Shown: piece by piece, positions 1 to 5,207 of the stretch | How the letters are laid out: the number at the start of each line of letters is the position of its first letter | How positions within the stretch are numbered: position 1 is the stretch's first letter | Origin: an uncultured Frankineae bacterium | GTDB lineage: Bacteria; Actinomycetota; Actinomycetes; Mycobacteriales; SCTD01 | Assembly (NCBI GenBank): GCA_902805805.1 | Contig: CADCUE010000007.1 | Span: 1 to 6,180 of the forward strand | Direction: 5' to 3' | Length of the DNA stretch: 6,180 bases | Position numbers and translations under genes: made by a program | Notes under the pieces: model-generated | Databases searched by the model: none | What the model was told of the DNA's origin: nothing | What the model saw: only the letters and a program-made list of their open reading frames with translations

Positions 1-1
1 G

Positions 2-46
2 CTGCCGGCGTCGGTGCTCGAGGAGCTGCGCCGACGGGCGACGTGA
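2..46 (+). CDS. 3' end of an upstream gene (partial, unidentified)
   Basis: The second forward frame reads LPASVLEELRRRAT and then a TGA stop. I chose this frame because almost every codon ends in G or C, as in the genes further along, and because the residues look like an amphipathic helix at a protein C-terminus. The other two forward frames contain less typical codons and no nearby sensible end. Only 14 codons are visible, so neither the family nor the function can be given. It lies on the same strand as the secreted protein gene that starts 159 bases later; that gap and the small hairpins in it suggest separate transcription, but this is inference. Confidence 0.45.
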   Translation: MPASVLEELRRRAT

Positions 47-65
47 CTTGGTACCCCCGCGGGCA

Positions 66-96
66 CCGCGCTACACGCGGCTGACGGCGCCCGTCA
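66..96. promoter_or_regulatory. two small inverted repeats in the leader of the secreted-protein gene
   Basis: Two short hairpins sit one after the other: CCGCG-CTACA-CGCGG at 66-80 (5-bp stem, 5-base loop) and TGACGG-CGC-CCGTCA at 82-96 (6-bp stem, 3-base loop). They follow the stop of the upstream gene by 19 to 50 bases and have no T-run. They could be a weak terminator for that gene or an operator for the next one. A TTGACC hexamer at 107-112 resembles a -35 box, but there is no convincing -10 box 16-19 bases downstream, so I do not call a promoter. In DNA this GC-rich, stems of this size can occur by chance. Confidence 0.25.
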
Positions 97-194
97 CCCC
101 CAGTCGTTGACCGAGTGCCGTCCGGTGTGTTCCGCTCCCGCGGTCGTCGGCAGACCGCCGGCGCGGACACGGCTGCCGGGACCCGGCCGCCTCT

Positions 195-199
195 GGAGG
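195..199 (+). promoter_or_regulatory. Shine-Dalgarno that fixes the start of the secreted-protein gene
   Basis: GGAGG (within TGGAGGT, 194-200) stands 6 bases before the GTG at 206. The reading frame stays open upstream to about position 107, but no comparable ribosome binding site is found there, and the residues read from 107 to 205 do not look like protein. Starting at 206 also places a textbook signal peptide at the very N-terminus. The site therefore decides the start. Confidence 0.8.
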
Positions 200-205
200 T
201 CATAC

Positions 206-2080
206 GTGCTCAGGAAGTTCGGGAGGATCACCGCCCTCACCGGAGCGGGGACGCTCTTGGCAGTGGCGGCGGCGACGGGTGCGTCCGCGCACTCGTCCCT
301 GGAGGACGACGGCGTCATCGACAGCGGGAAGGAGACCCACGCCCACGACGTGCAGCAGCACGGCGAGGACGAGGGGCACCTGCCCCCTGTACCGCTGACC
401 CCCGGTCTGGACCTGCTCAGCAGGACGGCGCTCAAGAACGTCGTGCCCGGCAAGATCGCTGACGTGGGCGTGCACAAGAGCACCGCCTACCTGGCCGCCT
501 GGGGCGGCGAGACCTGCTCGTACAACGGCGTGCACGTCGTGGACGTCGCGAACGTCAAGGCACCTCGCGAGATCGCCTTCATCCGGTCGAAGGAGGGCAG
601 CTACCCGGGCGAGGGGGTCCAGGCGCTGTCCATCAGCACGCCCGCGTTCTCCGGCGACATCCTGGTCACGAACAACGAGAAGTGCAACGAGACGACCGGT
701 TTCGGCGGCATCAACATCTACGACGTCTCGAAGCCGGCCCACCCCGTGGCCCTCACCGAGGGCTACGGCGACGACGTGGTCGCCGGCGCCGGCAAGAAGG
801 ACGCGCACGAGACCCACAGCGTCTTCGCCTGGCAGCACGGCGCCAAGGCGTACGCCGCCATGGTCGACAACGAGGAGTCGAAGGACGTCGACGTCGTCGA
901 CATCAGCGACCCGAAGCAGCCGAAGCTCGTCGCGGAGTACGACCTGGCCGAGCTGTTCCCGCAGATCCTGCAGCCGGGCCGGGACCTCGACGAGGTCTTC
1001 CTGCACGACATGGTCGTCAAGAAGGTCGGCACGCGACAGGTCATGGTCGCCTCCTACTGGGACGCCGGCTACGTGCAGCTCGACGTGACGGACCCGCTCA
1101 AGCCCACGTACCGGAGCGACAGCGACTTCGCCACCACCGACCCGGAGGCCGCCGAGAGCGGTCTCGTCGTGGCGCCGGAGGGCAACGCCCACCAGGCGGA
1201 GTTCACCAAGGACGACAAGTACGTCATCGGTGCCGACGAGGACTTCGCGCCGTACGCGCTCAAGGCGACCAACGCCACCGACGGCACGAAGGTCGACGCC
1301 AGCCAGGGCAGCGACACGACGAAGCTGGTCGAGGGCCAGACGCTGTCCGGCCGGTCGAAGTTCGTCGGGGCGGCCTGCGGGACCCCGGTCGTGCAGGCCG
1401 GCGACGGGAGCCAGATCGCCGTCGTCGAGCGCGGCGTCTGCGACTTCACGACGAAGGTCGCCAACGTCCAGGCCGCCGGCGGGTACAAGGCCGTCCTGAT
1501 CTTCAACCGCACGGGCAGCGACGCCTGCAACGCCTCGCTGAGCATGTCGGTGGCCGGCGACCTCCCGACCTTCGGTGTCGCCCCGCGGCAGCAGGGCCTC
1601 GCGCTGTTCGGGAAGGAGAGCACGTACGACGACCAGGCCTGCCGGGCCGGCGACGCCAGCCCGTCCGCGCCGATCACGATCGGGGCGCTCGGAGACACGC
1701 TGACCTTCTCGTCGTACTTCGACGGCTGGGGCTACGTCCACCTGTACAACGCCAAGACGATGGACGAGCTCGACACCTACGCCCTTCCCGAGGCGCACGA
1801 CGCCACCAAGGCGACCGGTTCCGGCGACCTGTCGGTGCACGAGGTGGCGACCAGCGCGAAGAAGGCGTCCGTCGCCTACGTGTCCTACTACGCCGGTGGC
1901 CTGCGGGTCATCGACGTCTCGCGCGGCAAGATCCGGGAGGTCGGCGCGCACATCGACGCGGGCGGCAACAACTTCTGGGGCGTCGAGGTGTTCGAGCAGG
2001 GCGGCAAGGAGTACGTCGCCGCATCCGACCGCGACCTCGGGCTCTACCTGTACGAGTACAAGCCGGTCAACACGCCGTAG
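206..2080 (+). CDS. secreted LVIVD-repeat beta-propeller protein with PA domain
   Basis: The 624-residue product begins with a signal peptide: basic MLRK, a hydrophobic stretch to about residue 27, and a likely cut after ASA at residue 28. The mature N-terminus is rich in His and acidic residues (H45, H47, H52, H58). The body carries repeats typical of the LVIVD family (each with a VDV/IDV-type strand): GVHVVDV near 108, GINIYDVSKP near 168, VDVVDISDPKQP near 228, YVQLDVTDP near 289 and GLRVIDV at 565-571. Conserved His-containing strands (ETHSVFAW, LHDMVV, NAHQAEF, SVHEVAT) lie between them. A PA domain occupies about residues 378-480, with AVVERGVCDFTTKV and KAVLIFNR as its marks; C391, C412, C441 and C479 could form disulfides, as could C104 and C160. 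No protease catalytic site is seen. A role as an extracellular or surface binding scaffold is inference; no substrate is known. The gene stands alone and ends at a hairpin facing lutC. Confidence 0.85.
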   Translation: MLRKFGRITALTGAGTLLAVAAATGASAHSSLEDDGVIDSGKETHAHDVQQHGEDEGHLPPVPLTPGLDLLSRTALKNVVPGKIADVGVHKSTAYLAAWGGETCSYNGVHVVDVANVKAPREIAFIRSKEGSYPGEGVQALSISTPAFSGDILVTNNEKCNETTGFGGINIYDVSKPAHPVALTEGYGDDVVAGAGKKDAHETHSVFAWQHGAKAYAAMVDNEESKDVDVVDISDPKQPKLVAEYDLAELFPQILQPGRDLDEVFLHDMVVKKVGTRQVMVASYWDAGYVQLDVTDPLKPTYRSDSDFATTDPEAAESGLVVAPEGNAHQAEFTKDDKYVIGADEDFAPYALKATNATDGTKVDASQGSDTTKLVEGQTLSGRSKFVGAACGTPVVQAGDGSQIAVVERGVCDFTTKVANVQAAGGYKAVLIFNRTGSDACNASLSMSVAGDLPTFGVAPRQQGLALFGKESTYDDQACRAGDASPSAPITIGALGDTLTFSSYFDGWGYVHLYNAKTMDELDTYALPEAHDATKATGSGDLSVHEVATSAKKASVAYVSYYAGGLRVIDVSRGKIREVGAHIDAGGNNFWGVEVFEQGGKEYVAASDRDLGLYLYEYKPVNTP

Positions 2081-2094
2081 CACCACGGGCGTTG

Positions 2095-2126
2095 CGGCCC
2101 CGGTCTCCTTCCGGAGGTCGGGGCCG
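2095..2126 (+). terminator. strong hairpin between convergent genes
   Basis: A 14-bp stem (2095-2108 with 2113-2126) closes a TTCC loop, starting 14 bases after the stop of the secreted-protein gene and ending 13 bases before the stop of lutC. In the plus-strand transcript all 14 positions pair, two of them as G-U wobbles. In the minus-strand transcript those two become A-C mismatches and the loop reads GGAA, a GNRA tetraloop. There is no U-run, which is usual for actinobacterial hairpin terminators. It probably serves both genes, and the plus-strand one best. Confidence 0.75.
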
Positions 2127-2139
2127 TGCCGTGCCGGGG

Positions 2140-2784
2140 TCAGCCCGTGACGAGCACGACCTCCAGGGTGCGCGGGCCGTGGACGCCCTCGACCCGGTTG
2201 AGCTCGATGTCGCTGGTCGCCGACGGACCGCTGATCCAGGTGAGGGGCCTGCGCGGGTCCAGGCGTCGCACCGCCTCCGGCACGGTCTGGACGACCTGGT
2301 CCGCGCGCACGACGCAGACGTGCAGGTCGGGGACCAGCGACAGGGCGCGCCGGCCCTGGTCACCGCCGGCGTCGAGGACGATGGTCCCGGTCTCGGCGAC
2401 GGCCACGGCGCAGGCCGTGACGACCCCGTCGACGGTGTCGAGCTCGGCCGTGGTCACCGTGCCGTCGTCGCGCAGGACGTCCGCGCCGGCGGTCCAGGCC
2501 TCGGGCAGGTCGGGCGGGACGACGAGCCGGCCGCCGGGAGCGAGGCGGTCCAGGACGGCGCGGACGGTCGCGGGCGTCTCGTCCGCGGTGCAGCGGGTGA
2601 CCCCGGCCTTGTAGTCGACCAGCCGGTCCGCCAGCAGCTCCAGCAGGTCGTCGGCCCCGGCCTCGTGCTCGCCGCGGGTGCGGTAGCCCCGCGCCACCTC
2701 GACGACCTGCGGATCCGGTCCGAGCGCCGCGCGGATGCGCGTCAGGACCTCGGCGCGCGCCTCGTCCTGCGTCGGCGCGCTCAC
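2140..2784 (-). CDS. lutC: LutC, LUD-domain protein of L-lactate oxidation
   Basis: The product has 214 residues, near the usual LutC size, and is almost entirely one LUD domain (formerly DUF162). Family marks are VAVAETGTIVLD with E131, a QGRRALSLVP stretch, GPSATSDIELNRVEGVHGP from residue 186, and the closing LEVVLV strand; H202-G203-P204 is the typical HGP. LutC has no cysteine cluster and works with LutA and LutB, in the cytoplasm, to turn L-lactate into pyruvate; its exact part in catalysis is not settled. The GTG start at 2784 overlaps the lutB TGA as GTGA. A GGGAG at 2797-2793 lies 8 bases upstream and belongs to a 24-bp tandem repeat. It is the last gene of the operon and ends at the shared hairpin. 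Upstream in-frame codons read as low-complexity GAPVGAAA and are not taken as coding. Confidence 0.93.
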   Translation of the reverse strand: MSAPTQDEARAEVLTRIRAALGPDPQVVEVARGYRTRGEHEAGADDLLELLADRLVDYKAGVTRCTADETPATVRAVLDRLAPGGRLVVPPDLPEAWTAGADVLRDDGTVTTAELDTVDGVVTACAVAVAETGTIVLDAGGDQGRRALSLVPDLHVCVVRADQVVQTVPEAVRRLDPRRPLTWISGPSATSDIELNRVEGVHGPRTLEVVLVTG

Positions 2785-4349
2785 GACCGGCGCTCCCGCG
2801 GCTGCTCCGACCGGCGCTCCCGCGGCTGCTCCGACCGGCGCTCCCGCGCCCAGGACTCCCGGAACGTCTCCGTCGGTGGCAGCGGCAGGTCGCGCGCGCC
2901 GGTCCAGGCCGACAGCGGCGGTGGCAGGGAGCGGATCCGGCGCTCCCCACCCGCGCGCGCCCGGCCGAGCAGCCGCCCGAGCCGGCTCGCCCGCTGGGCC
3001 AGGCGCCAGCGCAGGGGCGAGGTCATGGCCACGGACGCGGCCCTCATGGCGGCCGCCTCCGGCGTCGGCAGGCGCGACGTCGCGCCGGCGGCCTCGACGT
3101 GCTGGGCCCGCAGCTCGACCAGGATGCTCGGGATGTCGATCTTGACCGGGCAGACGTCGTAGCAGGCGCCGCACAGCGACGAGGCGTAGGGCAGCGAGTC
3201 GTTGACGGCCTCGCCGGTCAGACCCGTCAGCTGCGGCGACAGGATCGCGCCGATCGGCCCCGGGTAGACCGAGCCGTACGCGTGCCCGCCGGTGCGCTCG
3301 TAGACCGGGCAGACGTTGAGGCACGCCGAGCACCGGATGCAGTGCAGCGCCTCCCGCCCCAGCTCGTCGGCCAGCACGGCGGTCCGGCCGTTGTCCAGCA
3401 GGACCAGGTGGAACTCCTGCGGCCCGTCGCCGGGGGTGACGCCCGTCCACATCGACGTGTACGGGTTCATGCGCTCGCCGGTCGAGGAGCGCGGCAGCAG
3501 CTGCAGGAACACCTCGAGATCGGTCCACGTCGGGACCAGCTTCTCGATGCCCATCACCGTGACGAGGGTCTGCGGCAGCGTGAGGCACATGCGGCCGTTG
3601 CCCTCGGACTCCACCACCGAGAGCGTCCCCGTCTCCGCGACGGCGAAGTTGGCTCCTGAGATCGCCACCTGCGCGCGCAGGAAGGTCCGCCGCAGGTGCC
3701 GCCGCGCCGTCATGGCCAGCTCGCGCGGCTCGTCGGTCATGCCGGGGTCGAGCTCGGTCCCCAGGCCGGGCATCTCGCGGCGGAAGATCTCGCGGATCTC
3801 GCTGCGGTTGCGGTGGATGGCCGGCACGAGGATGTGGGACGGCTGGTCGTGGCCGAGCTGCACGATCAGCTCGGCCAGGTCGGTCTCCCAGGCCGCGATG
3901 CCGGCTGCCTCGAGCGCCTCGTTGAGCCCGATCTCCTGCGTGGCCATCGACTTGACCTTGACGACCTCGTCCGCGCCGGTGGCCTGCACGAGGCGCGTCA
4001 CGATGGCGTTGGCCTCGGCGGCGTCCCGCGCCCAGTGCACGACCCCGCCGCGGGCGGTGACCTGCTCCTCGAGCTGCTCGAGCAGCTCGGGCAGCCGCGC
4101 CATGGTCGACGCCTTGAGCGTCCGGCCGGCCTCGCGCAGCTCCTCCCAGTCGGGCACCTCGCCGACGACGCGGGCCCGCTTGCCGCGGATCGTCGTCGTC
4201 GCCCGGCCGATGTTGCCGCGCAGCTGGGTGTCGCCCAGCGCCCGCCGGGCCGCCGTCGGGAACGTCTCGCTGCCCTGCAGGTGACCGACCCCGCCAGGGG
4301 CGTGCACCGCGGCCCGGCCCACGGCCGGGAGACCGAGGAACGTCGTCAC
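2781..4349 (-). CDS. lutB: LutB, iron-sulfur LUD protein of L-lactate oxidation
   Basis: The product has 522 residues. An N-terminal helical region (GNIGRATTTIRGKR) leads into a LUD domain with KSMATQEIGLNE from K133 and AVAETGT with E239. A ferredoxin-like 4Fe-4S region follows: CIRCSACLNVCP (C337, C340, C343, C347) and SLCGACYDVCPVKIDI (C393, C396, C400). The LutB C-terminal segment (PPLSAWTGARDLPLPP, then ETFRESW) comes next. From knowledge of the family, LutB takes part with LutA and LutC in electron transfer during cytoplasmic oxidation of L-lactate to pyruvate. The GTG start at 4349 overlaps the lutA TGA as GTGA, with GGGGGTGG at 4361-4354 as the ribosome binding site. The odd part is the last 21 residues, an Arg/Glu-rich tandem repeat beyond the conserved end of the family, probably a disordered tail. 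No key cysteine is missing. Confidence 0.95.
   Translation of the reverse strand: MTTFLGLPAVGRAAVHAPGGVGHLQGSETFPTAARRALGDTQLRGNIGRATTTIRGKRARVVGEVPDWEELREAGRTLKASTMARLPELLEQLEEQVTARGGVVHWARDAAEANAIVTRLVQATGADEVVKVKSMATQEIGLNEALEAAGIAAWETDLAELIVQLGHDQPSHILVPAIHRNRSEIREIFRREMPGLGTELDPGMTDEPRELAMTARRHLRRTFLRAQVAISGANFAVAETGTLSVVESEGNGRMCLTLPQTLVTVMGIEKLVPTWTDLEVFLQLLPRSSTGERMNPYTSMWTGVTPGDGPQEFHLVLLDNGRTAVLADELGREALHCIRCSACLNVCPVYERTGGHAYGSVYPGPIGAILSPQLTGLTGEAVNDSLPYASSLCGACYDVCPVKIDIPSILVELRAQHVEAAGATSRLPTPEAAAMRAASVAMTSPLRWRLAQRASRLGRLLGRARAGGERRIRSLPPPLSAWTGARDLPLPPTETFRESWARERRSEQPRERRSEQPRERRS
2785..2848. repeat. 24-bp tandem repeat, about 2.7 copies, at the lutB/lutC junction
   Basis: Copies lie at 2785-2808 and 2809-2832, identical to each other, and a third runs 16 bases (2833-2848) before diverging. 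The unit starts GACCGGCGCTCCCGCG on the plus strand. Being a multiple of three, it adds eight residues per copy to the lutB C-terminus, which reads RERRSEQP twice and then RERRS (residues 502-522). Each copy contains GGGAG on the minus strand (2797-2793, 2821-2817, 2845-2841), but only the copy nearest the lutC GTG is at working distance. Identity between the full copies suggests recent duplication by replication slippage. Confidence 0.95.
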
Positions 4350-5125
4350 CGGACCACCCCCGCGGGCACGCTGACCCCGGCGGCCGTCCCTCCCGGGTCG
4401 TCGGTCGCGGCGAGGATCTCCGCCAGGTGCAGCGTGCGCACGCCGCTGCGCAGCCGCGACAGCCCACCGCCGATGTGCATCAGGCAGGACGAGTCGCCGG
4501 CGGTGCACACCTCCGCACCGGTGCCGACGACGTGCCGCATCTTGTCGGCCAGCATGGCGGTCGACGTGTCGGCGTTCTTGAGCGCGAAGGTCCCGCCGAA
4601 GCCGCAGCAGGACTCCGCCGCCGGCAGCTCGACCAGCTCGAGTCCCCGCACCGCGCGCAGCAGGCGCAGCGGCTTGTCGTCGACCCGAAGCATCCGCAGC
4701 GAGTGGCAGGTCGGGTGGTAGGTCACCCGGTGCGGGTAGGACGCGCCGACGTCCTCGACCCCGAGCACGTCCACCAGCAGCTCGGACAGCTCGTACGTCC
4801 GCGCGCCGACGGCCTCCGCCCGCTGCGCCAGCGCGTCGTCCCCGGCGCGCCGCGCCACCCGGGCGTGCTGGTGACGGACCGACCCGACGCACGAGCCCGA
4901 CGGCGCGACGACGACGTCGTACGGCTCGAAGACCTCGACGTGGTGCCGCACGACCGGCAGGGCGTCGCGCTGGTAGCCGGTGTTGATGTGCATCTGCCCG
5001 CAGCAGGTCTGGGCCGACGGGAACACGACCTCGTGCCCCAGCCGCTCCAGGACGGTGACCGTCGCCCGGGCGACCGAGGGGAACAGCGTGTCGGCCAGGC
5101 AGGTCACGAACAACGCGATGCGCAT
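4346..5125 (-). CDS. lutA: LutA, cysteine-rich CCG-domain protein of L-lactate oxidation
   Basis: The product has 259 residues, close to the usual LutA length. It has two cysteine-rich (CCG) domains of the type seen in GlpC and heterodisulfide reductase subunits. The first has C9, C41-C42-G43 (QTCCGQMHINTGY) and C79 (PSGSC); the second has C140 (YHPTC), C173-C174-G175 (ESCCGFGGTFALKN) and C214 (DSSC). Such motifs bind iron-sulfur clusters and in this family serve L-lactate oxidation with LutB and LutC. The ATG at 5125 is preceded by AGAAGG (5136-5131), 5 bases away, and the protein aligns from its first residues (MRIALFVTCLAD) with the family, so longer starts are not needed. It is the first gene of the operon and is divergent from the hydroxylase gene. 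A protein of the GlpC/GlcF group is the alternative, but the lutB and lutC neighbours settle the name. Confidence 0.95.
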   Translation of the reverse strand: MRIALFVTCLADTLFPSVARATVTVLERLGHEVVFPSAQTCCGQMHINTGYQRDALPVVRHHVEVFEPYDVVVAPSGSCVGSVRHQHARVARRAGDDALAQRAEAVGARTYELSELLVDVLGVEDVGASYPHRVTYHPTCHSLRMLRVDDKPLRLLRAVRGLELVELPAAESCCGFGGTFALKNADTSTAMLADKMRHVVGTGAEVCTAGDSSCLMHIGGGLSRLRSGVRTLHLAEILAATDDPGGTAAGVSVPAGVVR

Positions 5126-5207
5126 GGTCGCCTTCTCGTCGGCAGCTGTCGCACGACCGTAGACCTCGGACCGGTCGCCCGCGCGGGCTGTCGGCGACGA
5201 TGGGCGC
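5126..5207. promoter_or_regulatory. divergent control region between lutA and the hydroxylase gene
   Basis: Eighty-two bases separate the two starts and must hold the lutABC promoter. Two related palindromes are visible: GCT-GTCG-CA-CGAC at 5145-5157 and GCT-GTCG-G-CGAC at 5187-5198, 42 bases apart by their first base. Between them lie CGACCG (5154-5159) with its inverse CGGTCG (5172-5177), and a perfect 12-bp palindrome GCCCGCGCGGGC (5177-5188). On the minus strand TACGGT (5161-5156) fits a -10 box of the TAnnnT type, but no -35 box is convincing. The stretch 5146-5156 matches the GntR-type lactate operator pattern TNGTNNNACNA at all fixed positions but the first. Which of these bind a protein is unknown. 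Confidence 0.4.

Noticed and set aside
107..135. Sigma-70 type promoter from TTGACC at 107-112
   Set aside because: No acceptable -10 box follows at 16-19 bases, so the hexamer alone is not enough.
107..205. Upstream extension of the secreted-protein frame to a TTG at 107
   Set aside because: There is no good ribosome binding site there, the residues look non-coding, and the extension would bury the signal peptide. The GTG at 206 with GGAGG 6 bases before it is far better.
200..2086. Long open frame on the minus strand opposite the secreted-protein gene (about 628 codons)
   Set aside because: It mirrors the coding strand of a high-GC gene, has an Arg/Val/Leu-heavy composition with no recognisable domain, and lacks a plausible start signal.
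2785..2848. CRISPR-like array
   Set aside because: The units are directly adjacent with no spacers, number fewer than three, and lie in frame within lutB.
682..3162. Long plus-strand frame running through the secreted-protein gene and across the lutC/lutB region
   Set aside because: The product is Arg/Gly-rich low-complexity sequence, crosses a terminator hairpin, and overlaps three genes with clear family motifs in other frames.
2785..4467. Upstream extension of lutC, and of the frame read through lutB
   Set aside because: In the lutC frame the region above 2784 reads as repeats of GAPVGAAA and then shadow sequence of lutB. The GTG at 2784 has a proper Shine-Dalgarno and gives a normal LutC length.
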